Shown here piece by piece: positions 1 to 8,427 of a stretch of DNA of 64,000 nt. The notes below the pieces were generated by a model that was given only the letters and a program-made list of their open reading frames with translations, was not told where the DNA came from and searched no databases. The translations under genes and the position numbers were made by a program. The number at the start of each line of letters is the position of its first letter. The first letter of the stretch is position 1. Origin of the DNA: Mesorhizobium waimense (GTDB lineage: Bacteria > Pseudomonadota > Alphaproteobacteria > Rhizobiales > Rhizobiaceae); assembly GCF_003601975.1 (NCBI RefSeq), contig NZ_QZWZ01000019.1, positions 62,001 to 126,000 of the forward strand, read 5' to 3'.

Positions 1-323
1 ATGAACCAGCCCTCGATGGTCACGCCATCCAGCGCCGGGAAGAAAATCTCCTCGTAGTCCAGGCCGTACTCGTTCGGCCACCGCAGGACAGGCGTGCGGG
101 TTGAATGCGCCATCAAGTCAGCCATGCCATTGATGAAGTCTTCGGATTTTGGATCGGTCACGATTGCACCCATGATCGTTTGGTTGTCCGCTGCCTGTGC
201 ACCAACAGATGTGGCGGCGATGATGGGGAAAGCGGCGAGTGCTGCTCCGGCTTTCAGAAGCTGCCGGCGCCCATTCGATGGAGCGCCTTCCTGCTGAACA
301 GAATTGTTACGTTGGTTGCCCAT
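1..323 (-). CDS. Secreted alpha/beta-hydrolase-like protein, 5' part only
   Basis: The gene starts at the ATG ending at 323 on the minus strand and runs off the left edge, so only about 107 N-terminal residues are visible. Residues 19-20 are a twin arginine in the context RRQLLK, followed by an Ala-rich hydrophobic stretch and an AQA-type cleavage site near residue 44. This looks like a Tat signal peptide. The visible mature part ends in a DGVTIEGWF segment resembling the first strands of alpha/beta hydrolases of the dienelactone-hydrolase type. The catalytic residues lie outside the window, so the enzyme class is a guess from this short piece. Export by Tat is inferred from the motif. Confidence 0.6.
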   Translation of the reverse strand, partial: MGNQRNNSVQQEGAPSNGRRQLLKAGAALAAFPIIAATSVGAQAADNQTIMGAIVTDPKSEDFINGMADLMAHSTRTPVLRWPNEYGLDYEEIFFPALDGVTIEGWF

Positions 324-406
324 GAGGGGCTCCTCGCATTGTTGTTGAACGTCGATGTCAGCACAGATTTGACAGGCGGGGATTGTCGCCCCGCCCCATT
401 CGCCTG

Positions 407-790
407 TTAGTGCTGCGGTGGGAAAAACCCTTCGGTGATGATGACCGAGCCTTCGGTCGAGGCGACGCGGAACTTCCGCGCGGCCGTATATTCCGGCGAT
501 TTGTAGAAGCGCTGCGCATCGGCGAGGCTCGGGAACTCGGCGATGGCCATGACCTTTTTCGGCTCGCCTTCCACAGCGGTCGCATTCAGGTTGAAGACGA
601 TGATCTTGCCACCGAACTTCGGAGCCAGCGGACCCGCCTCCTCCATGTATTTTTTGAACCCGGCCTGATCGTTGATCGTGTAGTTGGCAATCATGTAGCC
701 GGGCGCCTGCGAATCCTGGGCATAGCCGGTTGTGGCAAGAGCGATGGCGAGGGCCACGGCGGCGGTCGCGCCGACAACGAGTTTCTTCAT
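407..790 (-). CDS. DUF1330 family exported protein
   Basis: The protein has 127 residues from the ATG at 790. A longer reading from 913 overlaps the SDR gene and lacks coding character in its first 41 residues. Residues 1-23 form a signal peptide (MKK, then a hydrophobic core ending TGYA). The rest is a DUF1330 domain, a small dimeric ferredoxin-like fold, with a typical core of the form APKFGGKIIVFN near residues 55-66. Family members are usually cytoplasmic, so the leader peptide is a slight oddity. It lies 34 bases downstream of the SDR gene on the same strand and is probably co-transcribed. No substrate is known for the family. Confidence 0.8.
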   Translation of the reverse strand: MKKLVVGATAAVALAIALATTGYAQDSQAPGYMIANYTINDQAGFKKYMEEAGPLAPKFGGKIIVFNLNATAVEGEPKKVMAIAEFPSLADAQRFYKSPEYTAARKFRVASTEGSVIITEGFFPPQH

Positions 791-824
791 TGTACTAGTT
801 CCTTTGGTTTGAGAGCCTTGGTGA

Positions 825-1661
825 TCAGAAAGAACCATCTGTCGACGTGGACAGATCCTCGTAGGCGCGCAGGTCCTCGAGGCGCCCTTCGAGGACCGGC
901 TTGAATGCCGCAAGGGCGTCGCTGCCAGCCAGGAACTGCCGTGGAGGATTTTCCATCCCGGCGAGCTTCACGAAGACGTCGCCGAGCCTGGCGGGGTCAC
1001 CTTGCTGCTTGCCGTCATAGCCCGACCACATGGCTTCGGCGCTACCTTCGGCGGCGTAGTCCTCGATGGTGCCCGCGCTATACTTGGCGTTCTGCGCGTC
1101 GAGAAGGTCCGTCCGGAAGAAGCCCGGTGCGACCACCATGATCTTGATGCCGAACTGTTCGACCTCCTCAGCCACCGAAAGGGAAAGGCCTTCGACGGCA
1201 AACTTGGCGGCGCTATAGGCCCCGCAGTGCTTGAAGCCCATTATCCCGGCAAGGGAACTGATGTTGATGATCCGGCCTGACCGCTGCTTGCGCATAACCG
1301 GAAGGACGGCACGCATGACGTGGATCACGCCATACAGATTGGTCGAGACCAGCCCCTCGATCTGGGCGGAGCTCAATTCCTCGAAATTGCCGAGCAGGCT
1401 GTAGCCGGCGTTGTTGACCAGAACGTCGATGCGGCCGAACGCCTGCATCGCCTTGTCGACCGCCGCCCTTGCCTGTGCTTCGTCGGCGACGTCCAACTGG
1501 ACGAAGGCGAGCTTATCGCCTGCCAGGTCGCTCAGCGCGTTGCGGACCTTGTCGAGATTGCGGCCGGTCGCGACGACCCGATCGCCTGCCTTCAGAGCCG
1601 CCCTGGCGGTTGCGGCGCCGATGCCGCTGCCGGCACCCGTGATGAACCAGACCTTGTTCAT
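825..1661 (-). CDS. Short-chain dehydrogenase/reductase (SDR)
   Basis: A 278-residue classical SDR oxidoreductase. The nucleotide-binding TGAGSGIG is at residues 8-15, NNAG at 83-86, the catalytic Ser at about 135-136, and YxxxK at Tyr149/Lys153. The Rossmann core and active site are therefore complete. An Arg near residue 34 after the second strand suggests NADP(H), but the substrate cannot be read from sequence. It sits between a LysR gene (upstream, same strand) and a DUF1330 gene. The LysR protein is the natural candidate regulator, although the arrangement is tandem rather than the usual divergent one. Confidence 0.9.
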   Translation of the reverse strand: MNKVWFITGAGSGIGAATARAALKAGDRVVATGRNLDKVRNALSDLAGDKLAFVQLDVADEAQARAAVDKAMQAFGRIDVLVNNAGYSLLGNFEELSSAQIEGLVSTNLYGVIHVMRAVLPVMRKQRSGRIINISSLAGIMGFKHCGAYSAAKFAVEGLSLSVAEEVEQFGIKIMVVAPGFFRTDLLDAQNAKYSAGTIEDYAAEGSAEAMWSGYDGKQQGDPARLGDVFVKLAGMENPPRQFLAGSDALAAFKPVLEGRLEDLRAYEDLSTSTDGSF

Positions 1662-1790
1662 TTCTAACTCCTGTTTTCGATGAACAGGAAGGTAGGCCGC
1701 GCAGCTCTATCCGATTAGCCGGCATAATCTGCATGTAGTTAGAAATGGAATTGATAAATGAAGGTCGCTTTCAGAACGAAGCGCCGGTCA

Positions 1791-2684
1791 CTAGCCCTTG
1801 TAGCGAAGCGCTTCGAGCAGGAGGGCGAAGGCTGGTGTATGTTGCCGCCGGCTTGGATAGTAGAGGTGACAGCCGGAGAATGGCGGGCACCAATCTTCCA
1901 GCACCCGGATCAAACGTCCGTCGGCAACATGTTGGGCAATTTGAGTTTCGAACGTGTAGACCAGCCCCAGTCCGTCGAGGGCGGCGTTCACCAGCATCTC
2001 GTTGTCGTTGATGACGAGCGGCCCATTGACCCGGACCTCGAGCTCGACACCATCGCGCTCGAACTCCCAGGCATAGAGTCCACCTCCGGCGCTCTGCCGG
2101 TAGCTGACGCAATTGTGGTTGCTCAAATCACGTGGCGTTTGCGGCACCTCCCGGTTGGCGAAGTAGAGTGGGGAGCCTACCACCGCCATGCGGAAATCCG
2201 CGCTCACCCGGACCGCCACCATATCCTTCTCGACCTGCTCTCCCACACGGATGCCGGCGTCGAACCGGCCAGCGACAATGTCGATGAGGCCTTCATCGAC
2301 ATTGATCTCGACAGCGATGTCCGGATACTCCGGCAGGAACTTCACCAAGGCAGGCCAGAGGACCGTTCTTGCGGCGTGGCGAAACGTCGTGATGCGGATC
2401 GTGCCCGCAGGCTTGTCGCGAAGCGCGGTGAGTTGGGCGATCTCGCTGTCTATGTGCTCGAATGCCGGTCGCAGGCTGTGAAGCAGCTTTTCTCCGGCGT
2501 CCGTCAATGACAGGCTGCGAGTCGTTCGTGAGATCAATCGGACTTTGAGCCGCTCCTCGAGCATGCGGACGGCATAGCTAAGTGCCGACTGGGAAAGGCC
2601 AAGCTTTGCGGCTGCGCGTGTAAAGCTTCCCTCCTCGGCGACCGCGATGAACATGGCCAGTTCACTGAAGTCGCCTTTTCTCAT
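1791..2684 (-). CDS. LysR-family transcriptional regulator
   Basis: A 297-residue LysR-type regulator. The winged helix-turn-helix covers roughly residues 6-65 (FTRAAAKLGLSQSALSYAVR), followed by the RTTRSLSLTDAG linker and a periplasmic-binding-protein-like effector domain from about residue 90. The start is the ATG at 2684. The sequence upstream (2685-2720) and the gap to the SDR gene (1662-1790) are AT-richer than the surroundings and could hold its operators. It most resembles the LysR subgroup that controls neighbouring oxidoreductases. The effector is unknown. Confidence 0.92.
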   Translation of the reverse strand: MRKGDFSELAMFIAVAEEGSFTRAAAKLGLSQSALSYAVRMLEERLKVRLISRTTRSLSLTDAGEKLLHSLRPAFEHIDSEIAQLTALRDKPAGTIRITTFRHAARTVLWPALVKFLPEYPDIAVEINVDEGLIDIVAGRFDAGIRVGEQVEKDMVAVRVSADFRMAVVGSPLYFANREVPQTPRDLSNHNCVSYRQSAGGGLYAWEFERDGVELEVRVNGPLVINDNEMLVNAALDGLGLVYTFETQIAQHVADGRLIRVLEDWCPPFSGCHLYYPSRRQHTPAFALLLEALRYKG

Positions 2685-2917
2685 TTATAACCCCCATCTA
2701 TAATTGCAGGCAGATTATAGCGGGCAACCAGTATTCTTGTCCCTCCTTCTCTGCTCCTCCAACGCCATATGCGTCGCGCAGGCATGGACTGAGTTCATAC
2801 CGTCGAGTGTTCTCGACTCCATCGGCAACAGAGCATGGCCGGGTCACATCGCAGACGCAGAACGGGCTCGCGCCTCGTGATGAAGGCGATCGCCAAGCCC
2901 CTGGCTTGCTGAATTCT
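2685..2917. other. Intergenic stretch with a short hairpin
   Basis: No credible gene was found. The first 40 bases are AT-rich and probably carry the LysR promoter. A small inverted repeat, GTCGAG-TGTT-CTCGAC, lies at 2802-2817. It could be a weak terminator for the LysM gene, which ends at 2918 on the minus strand, but it has no T-run. Confidence 0.35.
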
Positions 2918-4465
2918 CTAGTTCGCCTTGGCCGGAGGTGCCGTCATCTGGTCGCCCATTGCCTTGAGGTCGGCGTTCTCGCCTTCCTTCGACTTTTGCG
3001 GGACCTTGAACACCTGCCCCGGCCAGATGCGGTCCGGATCGCGGATCTGGTCCTGATTGGCGAGATAGATGGTCGAATAGCGCACGCCACGGCCATAGAC
3101 GCGCCGTGAGATCCGCCAGAGCGTATCTTTGCGGCGGATGATGACGGCGCCGTCGGCAGGTTCGAGCTTGGGCGCCACCGTCTCGGGCACGTTGGGCGTC
3201 GCCGCCGCCACCTCGGCCGGAGCCTCGGCTGCGGGTGCGGGCGTGGTGGCGGGTGCAACGGCACCTGCCGGCGCTTCGGCGGCCGGGGCAGCAGGCGTTT
3301 GCGCCGTTGTTGCAGGCGCGGCAAGGTCCGTCGCCGGCGCGGCCGGCTTTGGCTCGGCAGGCTTGCTTTCGGCCGGGGCGACGGCGGCAACCGACTCGCC
3401 CGGCTCGCGTTCGAACGGCACGGCGGCGCGGGCCACCACCTTCACCCCGTCGGCATCGAGGCCGTCGACATGGATGGTGTAGCTGCCGACAGGAATGTCG
3501 CGCGTCGCCTCGACCAGGAAATGGCCGTCGGGCGAGGTCAGCGCGTCGCCGAGCAGGATGTCGTTGGCATAGGCGCGCACCTTGCGGCCGGGATCGGCGA
3601 TGCCGGCGACGAAGATCTTGTTGCCGTCGATCTCGACGGCCTCAACGACGATCTTGGGCTCGGCAACCGATGCGCCGGGCGCCGCCGCAGGCGCTGCCGG
3701 CGCAGGTGCGGCTTCAACAGTGGCTGGCGCAGCCGGCGCTTCAGGCGTCGGCGCTGGGGTCGCCGGCGCGGCCGCCTGGTCTCCGGTGGCGGGTGCGGCG
3801 GGCTTGGTGTCGGGCGCAGGGACGGTGAGCAGCTCGGACGGCTTGCCGGGCTCCTCGACCATGGCCAGCACCTGGCCGGCGGGGTTCTGCGGGATCGAGA
3901 CGACGGCGGTCTGCGCCGAGGCGGTCACGACATCGCCCGCCGTCGAGCGCAGCGTGATCGTATAGTCGCCGGGCTTCAGCGGATCGTCGAGCACGATGGC
4001 AAAGGCGCCATCGGCACCGGCGACCGTCGAGCCGAGCACCGTCGCACCGTTGAGGATCTCGACCTTGGAATTGGGTGCGGCATTGCCGGCGACGACGATC
4101 GAGCCGCTGCCTTCGACACGCACGACATCGAAGGTCGGGGCGATCGGCCCAGTTGCGGCGGGTGCCGCTGGCGCTGCGGCTGGTGCCGCCGGAGCCTCTG
4201 CCGCGGGCGCCGCCGGAGCAGCGGGGGCAGCGGGTGCCGTGGCGTCGGTGGCGGGCGCCGGTGCCGCTGGCAACCGGCCTTCGGTGCCCGCGTCGGCCGG
4301 TTTTGTTTCCGCCGGCTTCGTGTCGGCCGGCGCTAGTGCTGCGATCTCGGCCGGCGGCGTGTGATTAAGATACGTGTCGAGCGCGCCCGATACATAGGCG
4401 GTTCCTGCGGCCGCAACGGTCCCACCCGCCGCGAACAAAAACGCCTTCAAAGGATTAATTGCCAT
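2918..4465 (-). CDS. LysM-domain envelope protein with Ala/Pro-rich linkers
   Basis: The protein has 515 residues. An N-terminal hydrophobic segment (about residues 7-30) is a signal anchor. The middle alternates long Ala/Pro/Glu-rich low-complexity linkers with at least two Ig-like segments, about residues 110-190 and 270-350 (for example VEILNGATVLGS). The C-terminus holds one LysM domain at about residues 440-489 (DTLWRISRRVYG, then WPGQVFKVP), expected to bind peptidoglycan. It is probably an inner-membrane-tethered periplasmic protein. The repetitive codons generate many long antisense reading frames, which were discarded. Its exact role is unknown; proteins of this layout are common in Rhizobiales. 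Confidence 0.85.
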   Translation of the reverse strand: MAINPLKAFLFAAGGTVAAAGTAYVSGALDTYLNHTPPAEIAALAPADTKPAETKPADAGTEGRLPAAPAPATDATAPAAPAAPAAPAAEAPAAPAAAPAAPAATGPIAPTFDVVRVEGSGSIVVAGNAAPNSKVEILNGATVLGSTVAGADGAFAIVLDDPLKPGDYTITLRSTAGDVVTASAQTAVVSIPQNPAGQVLAMVEEPGKPSELLTVPAPDTKPAAPATGDQAAAPATPAPTPEAPAAPATVEAAPAPAAPAAAPGASVAEPKIVVEAVEIDGNKIFVAGIADPGRKVRAYANDILLGDALTSPDGHFLVEATRDIPVGSYTIHVDGLDADGVKVVARAAVPFEREPGESVAAVAPAESKPAEPKPAAPATDLAAPATTAQTPAAPAAEAPAGAVAPATTPAPAAEAPAEVAAATPNVPETVAPKLEPADGAVIIRRKDTLWRISRRVYGRGVRYSTIYLANQDQIRDPDRIWPGQVFKVPQKSKEGENADLKAMGDQMTAPPAKAN

Positions 4466-4578
4466 AGTCTCCCTGCCCCTTAGCCACCTAACGCCGGTCT
4501 AGCCTGTTTTGGCGAGTCCGACAAGAAAAAGCCCGCCCGGGCTTGACCCCGTCTGCCGTCCCTATCACCAATCACTAC

Positions 4579-5190
4579 ATGAACACGATTCGATCCGTCT
4601 GCGTCTATTGCGGCTCGTCTCCGGGCCGCGATGAAACCTATGCCAAGGCCGGACATCTGCTCGGCCGCTCGCTCGCCAGATCCGGCCTGCGGCTGATCTA
4701 TGGCGGCGGCACCAAAGGCATCATGGGCGCCGTCGCCGAGGGCGCGCTCAAGGCCGGCGGCAAGGTGACGGGCATCATTCCACGCTTCCTGATCAACAGG
4801 GAAGCAACCGAAACCGCGCTTGACCGGCTCGACGAGCTCGTGATCACCGACAACATGCACGAGCGCAAGCACAGGATGTTCGAAAAATCCGACGCCTTTG
4901 TGGCGCTGCCGGGCGGCATCGGCACGGTCGAGGAGATCGTCGAGATCATGACCTGGGGCCAGCTCGGCCATCACCGCAAGCCGATCGTGTTCGCCAACAT
5001 CAAGGGGTTCTGGGATCCGATGCTTTCGCTGCTCGACCATATGTCGGCTGAAGGCTTCATCCACACCGCACAGCGGGTCAAACCGCTGGTGGTCGAAGAC
5101 CCAGAAGCGATCGTCGCCGCCATCATGGTGGCGGGATCGTCTGTCGATGCGCCTACCGAGGGTGTGCAGTCGGTGATAGACAAGATGTAG
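4579..5190 (+). CDS. LOG-type Rossmann-fold protein (TIGR00730), nucleotide phosphoribohydrolase family
   Basis: A 203-residue protein of the LOG/lysine-decarboxylase-like family. Members characterised in plants, fungi and some bacteria cleave cytokinin ribotides to free bases and ribose 5-phosphate. The signature GGGTKGIMG is at residues 42-50 and PGGIGTVEE at 111-119, so the active site looks complete. The ATG at 4579 was chosen over 4543 because the conserved N-terminus (IRSVCVYCGSS) begins there. The real substrate in this organism is unknown and may be a housekeeping nucleoside monophosphate. The TAG stop lies at the edge of the GTAGGGCA repeat. Confidence 0.9.
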   Translation: MNTIRSVCVYCGSSPGRDETYAKAGHLLGRSLARSGLRLIYGGGTKGIMGAVAEGALKAGGKVTGIIPRFLINREATETALDRLDELVITDNMHERKHRMFEKSDAFVALPGGIGTVEEIVEIMTWGQLGHHRKPIVFANIKGFWDPMLSLLDHMSAEGFIHTAQRVKPLVVEDPEAIVAAIMVAGSSVDAPTEGVQSVIDKM

Positions 5191-5275
5191 GGGAGTAAGG
5201 GTGTAGGGCAGTAAGGCAGTATGTGAGCTCCTGACACCCACACCCTACTGTGCCCTACTGCCCTACTGCCCTCCT
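5188..5275. repeat. Inverted GTAGGGCA-type repeat between convergent genes
   Basis: The left arm has repeated GTAGGGCAGTA-like units on the plus strand (about 5188-5222). The right arm has the same units on the minus strand (about 5238-5275). The two arms can form an imperfect long hairpin. Both converging genes end in it: the LOG gene stop (5188-5190) and the LysR stop (5255-5257) are made of repeat bases. It may act as a bidirectional terminator. Confidence 0.6.
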
Positions 5276-6139
5276 TAAATCCGCGATCACCGCGCGCTTG
5301 TCCTGGCGCCGCCAGGCGAGATGGATCGAGACGCTGCGCTCAAACCAGGGCAAGTCGCGAAAGACGATCCCGGGTGGTGCGGCGCTTTGCAGGCTGGCCT
5401 GCACCGTCGCCAGGCCGAGCCCGGCGCTGACCAGGCCGAGGGAAGTCAGCGGATCGGCCGTCTCGTAGGCGATGTCGGGCACGAAGCCGCCCTTGGCGCA
5501 GGCAGCGAGGAACTGGCCGCGATTGGTATCTTCGGGCTGGCGCACCACGGTGATCCAGGTGCGGCCGTCGAGATGATGCGCAAGGATGTCGGCGACATCG
5601 GCAAGCGGATCGCCCTGCGGCATCGCCAGCAAAAGCGGCTCGCGCCTGACGAGCAACGAGGAAATGTCGGGATCATCATCGGCCGGCGGCGAATAGACGA
5701 GGCCGAGGTCGAGCGTGCGCCGGCGCAGCCCCTCGACCTGCGCTGCCGAGCGCTGGCTCATCAATCGCAGATGGAAGTCGGGCCTATCGCGGCGGAACTG
5801 CCTGAGCATGCCGGCGACCAGCCCGGCATGCACCGCGCCCTCGACATAGCCGATGGCGAGACGGCCGGCAGCACCGCTCGCAAGGTCGCGGCCGAGCTCC
5901 TCCAAGCGCCGCGCATTGGCCAGCAGGGCGCGGGCCTCGGTAAGGAAAGCCTTGCCCTCGGCATTGAGATGAACCCGCTGCTTTGCCCGTTCGAACAAGG
6001 CGACACCCAGTTGCGCCTCGAGCTGCATGATCTGCCGGCTCAAGGGCGACTGCGAGATATGCAGCAGTTCGGCGGCGCGGCCGACATTGCCCGCCTCGGC
6101 CACGGCAACGAAATAGCGAAGCTGGCGCAGGTCGAACAT
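5255..6139 (-). CDS. LysR-family transcriptional regulator
   Basis: A 294-residue LysR regulator. The HTH covers residues 1-60 (FVAVAEAGNVGRAAELLH, then SQSPLSRQI), with an effector-binding domain from about 90. The N-terminus MFDLRQLRYFVAVAE is typical of the CatR/BenM-like subgroup. It is divergent from a small muconolactone-isomerase-like gene 117 bases away, a layout that suggests control of that gene. Its last residues (about RRAVGQ) are encoded by the GTAGGGCA repeat, so the C-terminal end is probably not ancestral. Confidence 0.92.
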   Translation of the reverse strand: MFDLRQLRYFVAVAEAGNVGRAAELLHISQSPLSRQIMQLEAQLGVALFERAKQRVHLNAEGKAFLTEARALLANARRLEELGRDLASGAAGRLAIGYVEGAVHAGLVAGMLRQFRRDRPDFHLRLMSQRSAAQVEGLRRRTLDLGLVYSPPADDDPDISSLLVRREPLLLAMPQGDPLADVADILAHHLDGRTWITVVRQPEDTNRGQFLAACAKGGFVPDIAYETADPLTSLGLVSAGLGLATVQASLQSAAPPGIVFRDLPWFERSVSIHLAWRRQDKRAVIADLRRAVGQ

Positions 6140-6256
6140 TTTTACTCCTGAATCTATTCCTCTCAGGTCTGAACTTTAGCCTAATCAGTCTTGGACAGTC
6201 TGACCAGTGACGGCGACACTGTCGCCATTCCAAACCGGAAACCACAGGAAACCGCC

Positions 6257-6547
6257 ATGCAGTTCTTTGCCCTTCTCACCCGCAACACCGAAAAGTTCAG
6301 CGACGCCGATTTCGCGCCGCTGCTGCCTGGCGAAGCCGAACAGCGCCGCACGCTCTATGCCGAAGGTGCGGTGCGCCAGGTGTGGAACCGCGGCGACATT
6401 CCGGGCAGCGGCATGATGTTCGAGGCCGGCAGCGATGCCGACGTGCGCGGCCATCTCGCCACCTTGCCGCTGGTCAAGGCCGGCATGATGGACATTGCCG
6501 CGGTGGTGCCACTCAACCCCTATCCCGGCTTCGGCCCGAAGCGCTGA
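6257..6547 (+). CDS. Muconolactone delta-isomerase-like small protein
   Basis: The protein has 96 residues from the ATG at 6257; an upstream in-frame start at 6191 lies in the promoter region shared with the LysR gene. The sequence fits the MIase/YciI-like ferredoxin fold (FALLTRNTEKF at the N-terminus, then GHLATLPLVKAGMMD and a Pro-rich end). No other beta-ketoadipate pathway gene is nearby, so a true muconolactone isomerase role is not supported by context. Divergent LysR control is likely. Confidence 0.75.
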   Translation: MQFFALLTRNTEKFSDADFAPLLPGEAEQRRTLYAEGAVRQVWNRGDIPGSGMMFEAGSDADVRGHLATLPLVKAGMMDIAAVVPLNPYPGFGPKR

Positions 6548-6715
6548 ACGGCATCAAACGGCGCTGCTGGCGGCGCTCGCCGCCGTCGGCCGGCGCTCGC
6601 CACGCTGTGATCGGCTGTCAAGAAACCGTCACACGAAACCGGGCTGCCGCATGCTAGGAATTTCGCAGCCTGCCCGTGCGGGCTGCCTTGGAAACCCGCA
6701 TTTGGCGAAGCGACC

Positions 6716-7714
6716 ATGAACATCGCTCTCAACCCGGAAGGCAGCGACCTGTCTCCCTACCTGCCCGACGAGCACGGGCTATTCTTCCTCTATCATTTCA
6801 CCGCCGAGGGCGTGCGAACGAAGGATGTGGCGCAAGCGCAATGGACCTGGCGCAGCTACCAACTGTCCGACATGCGCGCGCGCCATGAAATCGCGTCCGA
6901 GCAGGCCTTGCCGCCGCCGGTGCGCGAGGCCTTCCTGACCGCCAGCCATGGCTGCCACATCGACCTCGAGGACGACTGGCTCTATGGCGACCTGCCGGAT
7001 CTGCGCCACGACTATTCGGCGGAGGCGCGCGGGCTCGGCCATTTCCGCTTCGCCCTTAACGAAACGATGTTGATCGGCGCCCGCAAGCAGCCGCTGCAGT
7101 CCGTCGATACCATCCGCAAGGCGGTCGAGAACGGCACGCGAAAATTCCGCTCGCCGGCCGAACTGATCGAGGCGGTCATGGGCCAGTCGCTGGACGGCAT
7201 GGCCGCGGAACTCGGCGGCCTCTCCGAGACGCTCGACGGCATCGAAGACCGCATCGTGTGCGACGCATGGCACAGCGAGCGGCAGTCGCTGGTCGCCGCA
7301 CGCCGGCAACTGGTGGTCATCCACCGGCAGATGGCGACGCTGACCAGCCTGTTCCGGCATCTCGACCATTCGCATCGCAACGATTTGCCCGATGCGATCA
7401 ATGACATGGCCGCACGCCTCTCGCACCGGGCGCATACGCTCTACCATGACGGCGAACAATTGCAGGCCCGCACGCGGCTGCTGCAGGACGAGCTGATGGC
7501 CAAGCTGACGATGCAGTCGAACCAGTTGCTCTACATACTGTCTGTCATGACGGCGGTGCTGTTGCCGATGACCATCATTTCGGGCCTGTTCGGCATGAAT
7601 GTCGGCGGCCTGCCGCTGGTCGACACGCCGATGGGATTCTGGGTTGTGACGGCAGTGGCGCTGTTTGTCGCCGCTGCCGTCTATCTCTTCGTCAGGCGGC
7701 TTGGGCGGATGTAG
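6716..7714 (+). CDS. CorA/ZntB-family divalent metal transporter
   Basis: A 332-residue inner-membrane transporter. It has a long cytoplasmic N-terminal domain with helical segments, then two C-terminal membrane helices (about 268-291 and 304-325) bracketing the family signature GMN at 293-295. The overall shape is nearer to ZntB (zinc transport) than to magnesium CorA, but the ion cannot be told from sequence. The gene stands alone. It starts at the ATG at 6716 and converges with the glutathione transferase gene 12 bases away. Confidence 0.88.
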   Translation: MNIALNPEGSDLSPYLPDEHGLFFLYHFTAEGVRTKDVAQAQWTWRSYQLSDMRARHEIASEQALPPPVREAFLTASHGCHIDLEDDWLYGDLPDLRHDYSAEARGLGHFRFALNETMLIGARKQPLQSVDTIRKAVENGTRKFRSPAELIEAVMGQSLDGMAAELGGLSETLDGIEDRIVCDAWHSERQSLVAARRQLVVIHRQMATLTSLFRHLDHSHRNDLPDAINDMAARLSHRAHTLYHDGEQLQARTRLLQDELMAKLTMQSNQLLYILSVMTAVLLPMTIISGLFGMNVGGLPLVDTPMGFWVVTAVALFVAAAVYLFVRRLGRM

Positions 7715-7726
7715 CGCAGCGTCCTG

Positions 7727-8413
7727 CTACGCCGTGGCGCGAAGATCCCTTGTGATTGTGCCGGCGGCGCGAACTTCCGCCTCATGGTCGGGCTCGCGCC
7801 ACGCCTCGGCAAGGCCTGCTTCATACCATTCACGCATCGCCGGCAGGTCGAGCAATCGCGCCGGATAGTCAGCGCCCGCGCCCTCGAATGACAGGCCATA
7901 GGACTGCGCCCGAAACGCCACCGGGGCAAAGAAGGCATCGACAGCAGTGAAATGATCGCCGGCCAGGAACGGCCCGCCGAAGCGGGCAAGGCCGTCATTC
8001 CACAGGTCGCCGAGGCGGAAAAGATCGTGCTTCAGCGCATCGGACATCGCAAATGGCTCGACGCGCAGACCGCAACTCATCGGGCATAGATTGCGCAGCG
8101 CAGTAAAGCTCGAATGCATCTCGGCGGCTGCGGAGCGCCCCCAGGCGCGCGCCTTGGCTTCGACAGGCCAGACGCCATGGTGGCGCTCGGCGAGATATTC
8201 GACGATGGCCAGGGAATCCCAGACAGCCCAGCCCTCGTCGACCAGGCACGGCACCCGGCCGCTGGGCGAGAACGGCCGGTACAGGTCCCAGCTTGATCCC
8301 GTGGGGAACGGCGTCAGCCGCTCCTCGAACAGGATGTCGAGGGTACGCATCAGCACCCACGGCCGCAGCGACCATGACGAATAGTTCTTGTTGGCGATAT
8401 GCAGAACGTACAT
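7727..8413 (-). CDS. Glutathione S-transferase
   Basis: A 228-residue cytosolic GST. The N-terminal thioredoxin-like domain covers residues 1-80 (HIANKNYSSWSLRPW, with Ser12 or Ser13 as the likely glutathione-activating residue, and the cis-Pro/VPCLVDEG element near 55). An all-helical domain follows. It resembles the bacterial GST subgroup near the zeta/YfcF-like proteins. It lies 14 bases downstream of rarD on the same strand and is likely co-transcribed, with no obvious functional link. Confidence 0.9.
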   Translation of the reverse strand: MYVLHIANKNYSSWSLRPWVLMRTLDILFEERLTPFPTGSSWDLYRPFSPSGRVPCLVDEGWAVWDSLAIVEYLAERHHGVWPVEAKARAWGRSAAAEMHSSFTALRNLCPMSCGLRVEPFAMSDALKHDLFRLGDLWNDGLARFGGPFLAGDHFTAVDAFFAPVAFRAQSYGLSFEGAGADYPARLLDLPAMREWYEAGLAEAWREPDHEAEVRAAGTITRDLRATA

Positions 8414-8427
8414 CGGAAACCCCTTGC

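Noticed and set aside
3129..4364. Ala/Gly-rich frames antisense to the LysM gene
   Set aside because: Reverse reading of Ala/Pro-rich linkers gives long open frames without domain content.
5188..5275. A CRISPR-like or tandem array
   Set aside because: Units are short, imperfect and inverted, without spacers of constant length.
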